A DNA stretch of 22,153 nucleotides. Origin: CAYPNF01 sp964411985. GTDB taxonomy: Bacteria; Verrucomicrobiota; Verrucomicrobiia; Limisphaerales; J093. The position numbers were made by a program, and so were the translations under genes. The notes under the pieces are model-generated. The model had not been told where the DNA came from, made no database searches, and was given only the letters and a program-made list of their open reading frames with translations. This document shows, in pieces, positions 8,146-15,955 of the stretch. The stretch covers positions 1-22,153 of the forward strand of contig CAYPNF010000094.1 in assembly GCA_964411985.1 (NCBI GenBank). The letters are read 5' to 3'. The stretch's first letter is position 1. Each line of letters starts with the position of its first letter.

Positions 8146-9969
8146 ATGCGACCCCTGGCTGGGATTGTCCTGACGGCGGCGGTTTCCCTCCTCGGCCCGC
8201 TCGGAAACAGCCAGGAGGCGACCCTGCGAGGCTTTGTTCTGGATGGAGCGACTGGATTGCCCACCCCCTGCACCGTGGCCATTACCGATGCCACGGGGCG
8301 GATCGTTACGGAGAAACCCTCGCTGCAGACTGGCTTCCGCTGCAAGGGAGAGTTTCTCAAGCAGCTTCCTGCTGGCCGCACACGAGTGCGCGTGAGCCGC
8401 GGATTCGAAACCCGCTCGGTCGAACAAGAGGTGGACCTGCGAGCGGGCCAGGAGGCGGAGTTGAAGTTCTTGCTGCGGCGGACAGTGGATCTTCGACAGC
8501 GGGGCTGGTACGCGGGAGACAGTCATGCCCACATGTTTCACGGCGAGCGCACGATCCCGGTGGAGTTCGATGATCTGAAGTTGGCTGCGCAGGCTGAGGA
8601 CCTGCAACTCCTCTCGGTATGTCAGGATTGGGATTTGCCTTCCTCCACCCCAGAGGTTCTGGAACGTGAATTGGACGGCCGGTCGACTCCCGACTGCCGC
8701 TTGACTTGGAATCTCGAGGCGCCCAAGAACTATTACAAAGGGGACGCAGCCCGGTGCCTGGGACACTGCTGGACCTTGGGAATGCAAGGGCGCTCTCTTT
8801 TGGGGCAAGACGTGATCTCCGAGCTCTTCTCGGCAAGCGCGTGGGATTATGAATCCAGTAAGCCCTCGTTCGCCAACTTCGAGTCGCACCGGCTGATTCA
8901 CGCCCAGGGCGGGACCGTCTTCTACACGCATCCAGCGCGTTGGTGGATGGGACCCTGGGGCGGGCAGGGTGGATACCCGAAGGTGGAGTCGATGAGGGTT
9001 TCCAACATGGCGGTGGAATTACCATTGGACGTCTTGGTGGGCCCTACTTTTGATGGTATCGATGTGCTCACCAGTTCGGGGGAGTGGGAGGCCAATAACA
9101 AGGCCTTTCAGCTTTGGTGCCTACTGCTCAATCATGGATATCGTTTGGCGCCAACCGCTTCTTCCGATTCCTGCTTTGATCGGTCCGGAGGTGCAACGCC
9201 CGGTAGCGCCCGTACCTACACTTGGGTGAAAGGCGGCTTTTCGTTGGAGAGAGTGGCGGCGGCGACCGCTCGGGGTAACACCTTCGCCACCACCGGACCC
9301 TTGCTCCTGGCCGCGCTGGACGGCGCGCCTCCGGGAACCGAGCGCCCAGCCGGGAAGCAACAGCGCGTGCTGCGTCTGGAGGCATGGGCCTCAGGTGACG
9401 ATGCCGATGGTTTGAGACGTTTGGAGGTTTATCGCAACGGGACCCTCTTCTGGCACACTGCTTGGCCCACTGGTCAACCCTGCGTCGAGACGAACCTCCC
9501 GATTCGCGAATTCGCCAATGCCTGGTATTGCGCCCGTGCCGTGGGTGGGAAGGGAGAGCGTCAAGTGGCAGTCACCGGCGCCTTCTATTTCAGGGGTGCA
9601 GCCTTTCACGCCCCGCTTCCTGTCTTAGCCCGCGTTCGAGCCAGGATCCTGGACGACTCCAATGGCCAACTCTTGGCGGGATCAATTACAGAAATAACTT
9701 ACTCAGGTACATTGGGTTACTCTGGAAGGAGACACGTCCTTGGAGCAGGGGAGGGAACCGTGCTTGTACCCGGAATCGCGCGATTGCGAGCCGAGGCCCC
9801 GGGTTATGGCGTCCAAATCCTCAGTCCATTCCTGGATAGCACAGCCATGGTGAAAGCAGTCACCAGTCTGACCGACGAAGACTTACTGAACTGGGAGACG
9901 TACGAGCGAATTCGAAAACGGCTTGGCGAGGTGGAACTCGAGTTTCGATTGCGCAAGCGCGGCTCTTAG
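8146..9969 (+). CDS. Secreted CehA/McbA-like PHP-domain metallohydrolase
   Basis: This is probably an exported hydrolase of unknown substrate; CehA/McbA relatives include carbaryl hydrolases and uncharacterised phosphoesterase-like proteins. The start ATG 8146 has GGAGG at 8133-8137 and gives a clear signal peptide (MRPLAGIVLTAAVSLLGPLG). The 607-residue protein then has a carboxypeptidase-regulatory-like beta-sandwich (about 25-110, GFVLDGATGLPTPCTVAIT). The PHP domain opens with the metal-binding GDSHAHMFHGERTIP, continues through an internal FYTHPARWW, and includes a late PTASSDSCFDRSGG where a SD-x-H type motif would be expected. A C-terminal beta-rich part follows. Only four bases separate it from the SUI1-like gene. 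Its TAG overlaps, by convergent reading, the stop of the SprA-like gene on the other strand. Confidence 0.82.
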   Translation: MRPLAGIVLTAAVSLLGPLGNSQEATLRGFVLDGATGLPTPCTVAITDATGRIVTEKPSLQTGFRCKGEFLKQLPAGRTRVRVSRGFETRSVEQEVDLRAGQEAELKFLLRRTVDLRQRGWYAGDSHAHMFHGERTIPVEFDDLKLAAQAEDLQLLSVCQDWDLPSSTPEVLERELDGRSTPDCRLTWNLEAPKNYYKGDAARCLGHCWTLGMQGRSLLGQDVISELFSASAWDYESSKPSFANFESHRLIHAQGGTVFYTHPARWWMGPWGGQGGYPKVESMRVSNMAVELPLDVLVGPTFDGIDVLTSSGEWEANNKAFQLWCLLLNHGYRLAPTASSDSCFDRSGGATPGSARTYTWVKGGFSLERVAAATARGNTFATTGPLLLAALDGAPPGTERPAGKQQRVLRLEAWASGDDADGLRRLEVYRNGTLFWHTAWPTGQPCVETNLPIREFANAWYCARAVGGKGERQVAVTGAFYFRGAAFHAPLPVLARVRARILDDSNGQLLAGSITEITYSGTLGYSGRRHVLGAGEGTVLVPGIARLRAEAPGYGVQILSPFLDSTAMVKAVTSLTDEDLLNWETYERIRKRLGEVELEFRLRKRGS

Positions 9970-10556
9970 GCCACCACCGAGAAGGAGTCCTGCATGGAAG
10001 CGAGCGGGCTGGAGTGCTTGGCGTAGATGGCGAACCTTGAGTTGGGCGTCTGCCCATTCGATTCGGTCGGTGTGGACTGCTTTTCCTTGGCGGCTTGCTG
10101 CTCCATGCTCGCGGCACGGGCAGCGACCGCCATGTCCTGCCCTGAAGGCTGGGCTGGGGCCAAGGCGGCAGCACGAACCTGCCGTGCTTTCTGAATCGTC
10201 TCTTCCGGCGAACGCCCTTTGGAGGTGCTGATCTGCACTTCGCCACCTACGGCGTAAAGCTTTCCATCCGGGCCTCGCTCGTACTCAAAAGTGGCTGCTC
10301 CGCCGGCTAGGCTCCCTGCCGCAGATTTGTGCGCCGCTTCATGTGCACGCACTTCGCGGTCACGGGCTTCCAACTTGGTAATCTGCTCTTTGGTGGCGGG
10401 ATCGAGGTTGGGATCTTTGGCGCCAACCGCTTGAGGCTTCTCTTTCGGCTCGCCTGCAGGCTTGGTCTGACGAGGGGAAAAGGCACTCCACGGCGTCTCC
10501 CCTCCATGGGTACGAGCACCAATCGAAGAACGCGAAATGGGACTCAGTTCGCTCAT
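9966..10556 (-). CDS. SprA-like putative metalloprotease-family protein with HEAAH motif
   Basis: The 196-residue protein matches the pattern of the SprA-related family, also annotated as putative metalloprotease CJM1_0395 family. Its central block has LEARDREVRAHEAAHKSAAG, then FEYERGPDGKLYAVGGEVQI and a segment beginning SPEETIQKARQVRAAALAPAQPS. H72-E-A-A-H76 is an HEXXH zinc-binding signature, but protease activity of this family is not established as far as I know. The flanks (1-50 and 150-196) are Pro-, Ser- and Gln-rich and probably disordered. No signal peptide is visible. AAGGGGA lies about 8 bases before the ATG. The GGGGA can pair with an upstream TCCCC (hairpin 10565-10581) and might partly hide the ribosome site. 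It is downstream of the RHH gene with 71 bases between, so it may or may not share that transcript. Confidence 0.8.
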   Translation of the reverse strand: MSELSPISRSSIGARTHGGETPWSAFSPRQTKPAGEPKEKPQAVGAKDPNLDPATKEQITKLEARDREVRAHEAAHKSAAGSLAGGAATFEYERGPDGKLYAVGGEVQISTSKGRSPEETIQKARQVRAAALAPAQPSGQDMAVAARAASMEQQAAKEKQSTPTESNGQTPNSRFAIYAKHSSPLASMQDSFSVVA

Positions 10557-10627
10557 CGTTACAGTCCCCTTTCCATGGGGATCTTAGCTCTATCCAAGTA
10601 TCGGCAGTTGCCGGAGAAACTTGAGCA

Positions 10628-10840
10628 CTATTTTTCGCGGTTTTGCTCAGAGGGGGGTGCAGGACCGTCAGTGGGAGGCGGGGCCGAGGTGTATCCCTTG
10701 CGCTTCGCCACCGATTGTCGGAGCAGATACTCGATCTGCCCATTCACGCTTCGTAGTTCGTCCTGCGCCCAGGACTCAAGCTCAACCCAGAGCGCAGGAT
10801 CGATGCGAAGCAGGAAACTCTTGCGGGGTTCGGAAGGCAT
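10628..10840 (-). CDS. Arc-like ribbon-helix-helix protein
   Basis: This 70-residue protein has an Arc/MetJ-type ribbon-helix-helix fold: a short beta strand (KSFLLRID, about 7-14), helix one (PALWVELESWAQDELR) and helix two (VNGQIEYLLRQSVAKR), followed by a Pro-rich tail. Such proteins bind DNA as dimers through the paired strands. The form with DELRSVNGQIEYLLR is one I recognise as commonly encoded beside SPFH-domain proteins. It lies 30 bases downstream of the SPFH gene on the same strand and is probably co-transcribed with it, so it could autoregulate the pair. No partner toxin gene is adjacent, so this is not an obvious toxin-antitoxin pair. Confidence 0.85.
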   Translation of the reverse strand: MPSEPRKSFLLRIDPALWVELESWAQDELRSVNGQIEYLLRQSVAKRKGYTSAPPPTDGPAPPSEQNREK

Positions 10841-10870
10841 GGGGACTCGATGCGTCCTTCGTGTGAACGG

Positions 10871-11878
10871 CTAGGAATAGAGTGTGCCCGCGTTCACCAC
10901 CGGGTGAACTTCGGATTCTCCGCAGAGCACCACCAACAGATTGCTGACCATCGCCGCTTTTCGTTCATCATCGAGATTCACAACATGCTTGTCTGTAAGT
11001 TCCTTGAGCGCAAGGTCCACCATGCTGACAGCGCCATGGACGATCATCTGCCGTGCGGCGATGACGGCCTCTGCCTGCTGTCGGCGCAGCATGGCCTGTG
11101 CGACCTCGGGTGCGTAGGCCAGGTGTGTGAGTCGAGCCTCATCCACCGAGACCCCCGCTTTAGCCAAGCGCTCTTGCAGCTCTTTCCTCAAGGCTTGGGA
11201 GACTTCATCCACGCCGCTGCGCAGCGTGATCTCGTTTTCTTCACCGTGGTCGTAGGCATAGCAGCTTGCCAGATGGCGAACAGCAGACTCGCTTTGGATT
11301 CGAACATACTGCTCGTAATCTTCCACATCGAACATCGCCTGCGCGGTGTCCTCCACGCGCCAGACCACCACGGCAGCAATCTCAATCGGGTTGCCGCGCT
11401 TATCGTTCACCTTGAGTCGGTCACTTGGTAAATTCCTGGACCGGAGTGAGATGCGATTTCGGGAGGAGCCCGGTCGATACGCGGCCGCGAGTGTGGCGTT
11501 ATCCACTTTTCCCTCCGCCTTCAAAGCCGCGAACCGGGAGAAGTTGGTTCGTCCGTTGGAATAGAACGGGTTAGCCCAGTGGAAGCCGCTTTTGCGCACG
11601 GTGCCTTTGTAGGCACCGAAGAGGATCAAGACTCGGGCCTCATTGGGCTGGAGAGTGAAGAAGCCGATTAGGCAGAGGATTGAAGCGAGAATCGTAAACA
11701 GCGCAGGGATAAACAGAGGGAAGAATGCACTAGGCCCCCCTTTTTCGGCTTGCATGATCGAGTAGACCAACAAGGAGGGTCCACCGATCACCAAGAGGAT
11801 GCTGATGGGAAGCACCGTCCACCCATTGAGTACCTCGATCACATGTTCCCGATTTGGAGTGAGCGTGTCGGATTTCAT
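10871..11878 (-). CDS. SPFH/Band 7 domain membrane protein
   Basis: This membrane scaffold protein of the stomatin/prohibitin/flotillin superfamily has 335 residues. Two N-terminal membrane segments are visible (about 19-44, GWTVLPISILLVIGGPSLLVYSI, and about 50-74, FPLFIPALFTILASILCLIGFF). The SPFH domain then runs from about 78 (LQPNEARVLILFGAYKGTVRKSGFHW) to about 250. It includes a KVNDKRGNPIEIAAVVVWRVED strand block and the EVSQALRKELQERLAKAGVSVDEARLTHLAY segment. A helical region with KAAMVSNLLVVLCGESEVHPVVN closes the protein. Members assemble into membrane rings or cages, and the role of this RHH-linked group is unknown. It is the first gene of the minus-strand unit and has a recognisable promoter region just upstream. 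Confidence 0.9.
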   Translation of the reverse strand: MKSDTLTPNREHVIEVLNGWTVLPISILLVIGGPSLLVYSIMQAEKGGPSAFFPLFIPALFTILASILCLIGFFTLQPNEARVLILFGAYKGTVRKSGFHWANPFYSNGRTNFSRFAALKAEGKVDNATLAAAYRPGSSRNRISLRSRNLPSDRLKVNDKRGNPIEIAAVVVWRVEDTAQAMFDVEDYEQYVRIQSESAVRHLASCYAYDHGEENEITLRSGVDEVSQALRKELQERLAKAGVSVDEARLTHLAYAPEVAQAMLRRQQAEAVIAARQMIVHGAVSMVDLALKELTDKHVVNLDDERKAAMVSNLLVVLCGESEVHPVVNAGTLYS

Positions 11879-11921
11879 AACATCATTCAGGTTTTACATT
11901 TCCCGTCCGGCCTTTCTGGCC

Positions 11922-11949
11922 TTTATATCTTAGTGATATCATAATGCAA
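11922..11949 (-). promoter_or_regulatory. Candidate promoter and operator of the SPFH-RHH unit
   Basis: On the minus strand a TTGCAT box (11944-11949) is followed after 16 bases by TATAAA (11922-11927), a fair match to a housekeeping sigma promoter about 45 bases before the SPFH start. Within it is an inverted repeat ATATC-N5-GATAT (11925-11939), the size bound by ribbon-helix-helix dimers. Just downstream is a direct repeat GGCCTTT at 11909-11915 and 11918-11924. The area is clearly more AT-rich than its surroundings. That the RHH protein binds here is inference. Confidence 0.5.
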
Positions 11950-11981
11950 TCTATGGATATGGCAAGGAGAAAAAGTCGTTA

Positions 11982-12001
11982 CGAAAAGGGACAGGCACTG
12001 C
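11982..12001 (+). repeat. 20-bp direct repeat, copy 1 (left of FkbM gene)
   Basis: CGAAAAGGGACAGGCACTGC, identical to 12966-12985. It lies 16 bases beyond the stop of the FkbM gene. Confidence 0.9.
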
Positions 12002-12017
12002 GGCCAAAGACCTCTCT

Positions 12018-12830
12018 CTATCGCGGCAGGCAGAGGATGTCGTAGTGCTCCCAGGTGCCCGCAGTGGAAGGATGGACGACTTCGCCAGGAACGCACGGCT
12101 CTTGTTCAACGCGATGAACCTCGTATCCAAGTCTTTCGAAGAAGGAAATCAGGTCGCTACGATGTTGCAAGGAGAGCTTCCGAAAGACCTCCGCTTTGAC
12201 ATACGGGCGGTATTCGCGAATCAAGTCCTCGATCGATCGTAGGATGAAGAGGTCATACCCTTCCGCGTCGGTCTTAATGAACCGCAGCTTGGGCAGCAAA
12301 TCCGGGAAATCGCGTCGGAGTTCCTCGGCCAGGTTGATCCCATGAACTGCTAGTTTGAACGGATGTGCGTGCTGCCAGGCGCTCATGTCCTTATGCAGGC
12401 CACCGTTACAAAACCCCGAATCAGAGTACTCGAAGAACAGTTCGCCTTCCTGTTCCGCTGCAGCCGCCATGAGGGGGATGATCCGGACGCGGTCCCGGTT
12501 GAGCCGGGCGTTCTTCTCCAAGACTGGATACACGTAGGGATTGGGTTCGAGGGCTAGGGTTGTGCCAGTCGGCCCCACCGCCAACGCCATGGGGACTGTG
12601 GAGTCCCCGGTGTGCGCCCCGATATCAATGCAGAAATCGCCACTGCGGAGAAACCGTCGGTATTGGAGGACCGCCTCCGCCGTGACGCTCTTCGGGGTTT
12701 CCCGGGGATGGTTCCAGCGCGCAAATCGGATCTTGCCAAACTCCGGGAGGTCGAAATCCGTGACCGAATAGCCATAGCGCTTCGGCGCGCCGCGGAATCC
12801 GAGGATTTGAAACACATTCTTGAGTTTCAC
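12018..12830 (-). CDS. FkbM-family SAM-dependent methyltransferase
   Basis: Probably an O-methyltransferase of the FkbM family, acting on sugars or other small or polymeric substrates. The 270-residue protein has SAM motif I at DFCIDIGAHTGDST (65-78), the acidic end of the next strand at E95 (LALEPNPYVYPVLEKN), and the family hallmark FIKTDAEGYD at 184-193. The C-terminus is short, ending HYDILCLPR. The start is a GTG without a good ribosome site. The frame stays open for about 19 codons upstream without an ATG, so the true start is uncertain. There is no sugar or natural-product cluster around it. It stands alone between the SPFH unit and the S41 gene, bracketed by a perfect 20-bp direct repeat, which suggests late insertion. 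Confidence 0.85.
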   Translation of the reverse strand: MKLKNVFQILGFRGAPKRYGYSVTDFDLPEFGKIRFARWNHPRETPKSVTAEAVLQYRRFLRSGDFCIDIGAHTGDSTVPMALAVGPTGTTLALEPNPYVYPVLEKNARLNRDRVRIIPLMAAAAEQEGELFFEYSDSGFCNGGLHKDMSAWQHAHPFKLAVHGINLAEELRRDFPDLLPKLRFIKTDAEGYDLFILRSIEDLIREYRPYVKAEVFRKLSLQHRSDLISFFERLGYEVHRVEQEPCVPGEVVHPSTAGTWEHYDILCLPR

Positions 12831-12965
12831 GTAGGTGAGGATGATCCGGAAAGTGCCAGGAGTCCAGCGCGGGATCCTTGCCTCTACCTAACCCCGCAAC
12901 GAGTAGGAACAAAGGCAGGAACGAAGGACACATACTCTCCAAACGCGCCCTAGGCCGCCTGGATT

Positions 12966-12985
12966 CGAAAAGGGACAGGCACTGC
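12966..12985 (+). repeat. 20-bp direct repeat, copy 2 (right of FkbM gene)
   Basis: CGAAAAGGGACAGGCACTGC, identical to 11982-12001 and in the same orientation, 984 bases away. It lies in the 223-base gap between the divergent FkbM and S41 genes, about 70 bases before the S41 start. Confidence 0.9.
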
Positions 12986-13053
12986 ACTCGACTCGACCGA
13001 ACGCTCGTGACGTTTGTTTTGGTGGTTGTTCCAATGGTGACGAGGCAAAAACC

Positions 13054-15933
13054 ATGAAAGCTGTTTCTCTTTGGGTCTCTTTGACGCTGATGGCATCCGC
13101 TCTGGGGGCGGAAGGGGTGAACCTGCAAGAGCGGTATCCAACCACTTTGGTGGCAGGGGACACTGCTGCCGCCCACGCCCGGCCATGGGAATTCACCGCA
13201 GACGACGTCTTCAGTCTGCGCCGCTTCAGCTTCGACATCGGCCAGGATCTGAGGCTGGAGGTGGAGGCGGCTGACCTTGGTATCGGTCACTGCGCCGACG
13301 GTGCCGTTTGGGCGGTCGTCACTCCACGAGAGAAGGGGTTTCTCACAAGTTCTGCAGCGACAGAGAAGGAAGCGGTCCGGCACATCTGGCTCCGGTTCCA
13401 TCCTCGCGAAATCAACGCCCTGTTCCCTCCAGAACAGGTGCTGGGAGCCGGAGATCGGCAACGGGTCCCAGAGATCAGCGCGATCGCGCGAGTGAAGATC
13501 AACGCCAGCTGGCATGCCGGTAACAAGGCGACGATCCCCGAGCCCAAGGACCTTACCGTCGACGTCGACACGCAAGCGGGGAAGAGACGCTTCTTCGCGG
13601 TTGACCGGCAAGCGCCACCGGCAAAGTACATCAGCGCCTTCGAGAATCGGTCGGTGGAATTACCCCCCAAACTGACCCCGACCCTGGCGGAAACGAGCTT
13701 TGACCAACTTTGGGAAGCCTATGATCGGCAGTACGCCATGTTTACCCTGCGTCCGGAGGTCGATTGGTCCAAGTTACGGGAGCAACACCGACCGCGTGCA
13801 TTGGACGCCAAATCTGCTTACGAACTTGCCGATGTCTTTGTCGACCTCCTCCGGCCCCTTCGTGATCTCCACATTTGGATGGATGTGGCGGGCGCGCCGG
13901 TCCCGATCTTCAACCGTCCGCGCGAAGCCAACGCGAACCCTGCAGCCTGGCCCCGACTCCTCGGGAAACTCAACCAGGCCGGGCGCTCAGTGCAATGGAC
14001 GAAGACCCCCGAGAAGATCGGGTACGTGGTGATTCACCAGTGGAACGACGACTCCATTCCGGGCCAGGTGGATGAAGTACTGGAGCAAATGCGGGACACG
14101 CGGGGCCTCATTGTGGATGTGCGCCTCAATGGCGGAGGCAGCGAGCCCCTGGCGCAGGCGGTGGCTTCGAGATTCCTCGGCCGGGAATTCACCTATGCGT
14201 ACAGCCAGTATCGAAGCGGGCCGCAACATGGCGATCTGGGACCGAAGACGCTTCGCACCCTCGAACCGCGCGGACCCTGGCGATACCACCGTCCTGTGGT
14301 GGTCCTCATCGGCCAGAAGTGCATGAGCAGCAATGAATCGTTCATCGCCATGATGAGTGGAGGCGACCAGGTAACCACCATGGGCGATGCCACCTGCGGA
14401 TCCAGTGGTAACCCGCGCACTCTCAAGTTGCCCGCGGGGATTACGGTGAGTCTGCCGCGCTGGATCGACTATCTGCCGGATGGAAGTCCCTTGGACGAGC
14501 GAGGTTTCCAACCGAAGGTTCGGTTTGAGGCTAAACCAGGGGCATTCGAGAGCGAAAGGGACGACTTACTGAGCGCGGCTTTGGCACGACTGGCCCTGGT
14601 TCCGTTACCGGAGAAACCGATCGAAGGTCCTGCTCTCTCGGCGACGGAGAAACCCCGAAAACCGGCCCTAAAGAAACTGAGCATGGAAATCGATTACCCT
14701 GCGGCCATGGCTGAGGAAGCCAAAGACCCCCTGCGGCCGAAAGTGATTTCGGTGTCACCTCCTGCTGGAGCCGCAAATGTTGCGCCCACCACCACCCTTC
14801 GGGTTCGATTCGATCGTCCGATGGATCCGTTCTCCCTGAAGTTAGACTGGGCGGCCGGCGGCTTTTTCTCGTGCGAGCAACCGGTCTATGATGCTGAGCA
14901 AAAGGAGTTCTCGCTGACGATCCATCTGCGGGACTCCGCCGTCCACGAGGTGGTGGTCAATAAACCCATGCTTCCCCATGATCTTCCGCTTTCGCGGAAA
15001 CAGTTCCCATCGGAAGGCTTTCGGTCGGACGATGGCGCGCAAGCTGCCTTATTCCGATGGAGTTTCCGCACGGCTGCAGGCGTTGATGGAGACTCCAACA
15101 AGGAGGCATCCAAGGGAGACGCCTGGCAAGCCGTCACCAATCCTCGTGAAGCCATGGAGAAAGCCAAGGGCGATCCCCGTCTCCTGGCGTTGTTGGAGAG
15201 CATGGCCCAGCAAAGGAAGAACCTCACCTCGCTGGTCGAGCGGGTCCAGACCATCAGCCTTTCCGGGGAGGGGGCCAACTTCACCCGGTTTGCGGCGACT
15301 TCCGCAAGGTTCCTGTGGCAGCACCCCAACCGATTCTTTGCCGACGCCAGCGGTCCGATGCTCAGCTGCCGCATCTTCCGAATTGGCTGTGATGGCGAGC
15401 AAGCATGGTGGCATATCGAGCACGGCGAAGAGCGCAGCCTGACGGTTTGCCCAGCGCCGGAAGTGCAGGTCTTCAACCTCTCCTTCTGTGATCCTTTCAA
15501 GCTCACCAAGCTCCAGGCACGTGAAGCCGCAGCTCAAGGTCTGATCTATCGCGGCCAAACTACAGTCGAAGGCCGGCCCTGTGACCAGATCGAGACCTGG
15601 GAGATGCCATCGCCTGAGGACAAGACTGCCCGCCCGGAGCCTCGTTCCTGGTACATCGACTCGGAAAGCCGACGACCGTTGCTGATTACTTACGAGTTCG
15701 GAGACCGGTTCGTCTACAGGATGCACTTCCTCTACGAGTCGGTGAACCAGCCAATCCCACAAGACGCGTTCTCGGTCCCCCAAAACGCGCAGTTGACCAG
15801 GAAACAAGTAGAACCCCTTGATGCCGACTACACGAAACGCTTTCTCAACGCCGAGGACGGGTCTGCCGGCGAGATGAGCGTGCGCTGGGGGAAGCAGGGG
15901 CCTAAAGGTCGATCGAGCAGCGGCCTGAACTGA
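13054..15933 (+). CDS. Secreted S41-family peptidase with Ig-like and LolA-like C-terminal domains
   Basis: This large (959-residue) exported protein has a signal peptide (MKAVSLWVSLTLMASALGAE). Residues about 25-205 form a beta-rich domain I cannot name. About 215-515 is an S41 core of the tricorn/tail-specific type: YDRQYAMF, H273 in RPLRDLHIWM, GYVVIHQW, GLIVDVRLNGGG, then the nucleophile region CMSSNESF (likely S426 with E428) and GDATCGSSGNP. No PDZ domain is evident. About 562-660 resembles a Big_5 Ig-like domain (VISVSPPAGAANVAPTTTLRVRFDRPMD). About 700-925 resembles a LolA/DUF2092-like lipoprotein-carrier fold (FLWQHPNRFFADASG, GCDGEQAWWH, YRGQTTVEGRPCDQIETW). The ribosome site GAGG precedes ATG 13054. 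Protease activity is plausible because catalytic residues are present; the combination is unusual. Confidence 0.82.
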   Translation: MKAVSLWVSLTLMASALGAEGVNLQERYPTTLVAGDTAAAHARPWEFTADDVFSLRRFSFDIGQDLRLEVEAADLGIGHCADGAVWAVVTPREKGFLTSSAATEKEAVRHIWLRFHPREINALFPPEQVLGAGDRQRVPEISAIARVKINASWHAGNKATIPEPKDLTVDVDTQAGKRRFFAVDRQAPPAKYISAFENRSVELPPKLTPTLAETSFDQLWEAYDRQYAMFTLRPEVDWSKLREQHRPRALDAKSAYELADVFVDLLRPLRDLHIWMDVAGAPVPIFNRPREANANPAAWPRLLGKLNQAGRSVQWTKTPEKIGYVVIHQWNDDSIPGQVDEVLEQMRDTRGLIVDVRLNGGGSEPLAQAVASRFLGREFTYAYSQYRSGPQHGDLGPKTLRTLEPRGPWRYHRPVVVLIGQKCMSSNESFIAMMSGGDQVTTMGDATCGSSGNPRTLKLPAGITVSLPRWIDYLPDGSPLDERGFQPKVRFEAKPGAFESERDDLLSAALARLALVPLPEKPIEGPALSATEKPRKPALKKLSMEIDYPAAMAEEAKDPLRPKVISVSPPAGAANVAPTTTLRVRFDRPMDPFSLKLDWAAGGFFSCEQPVYDAEQKEFSLTIHLRDSAVHEVVVNKPMLPHDLPLSRKQFPSEGFRSDDGAQAALFRWSFRTAAGVDGDSNKEASKGDAWQAVTNPREAMEKAKGDPRLLALLESMAQQRKNLTSLVERVQTISLSGEGANFTRFAATSARFLWQHPNRFFADASGPMLSCRIFRIGCDGEQAWWHIEHGEERSLTVCPAPEVQVFNLSFCDPFKLTKLQAREAAAQGLIYRGQTTVEGRPCDQIETWEMPSPEDKTARPEPRSWYIDSESRRPLLITYEFGDRFVYRMHFLYESVNQPIPQDAFSVPQNAQLTRKQVEPLDADYTKRFLNAEDGSAGEMSVRWGKQGPKGRSSSGLN

Positions 15934-15955
15934 AGCAGGACGCACCGTCCCGCAC

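Noticed and set aside
10628..11878. Toxin-antitoxin system based on the RHH gene
   Set aside because: The partner is a membrane SPFH protein of 335 residues, not a toxin-like protein, and the SPFH-RHH pairing is a recognised neighbourhood.
13054..15933. A frameshift fusion of two genes at the S41 locus
   Set aside because: The frame is continuous for 959 codons with a normal Pro/Lys-rich linker (about 515-560), so a genuine multidomain protein is more likely.
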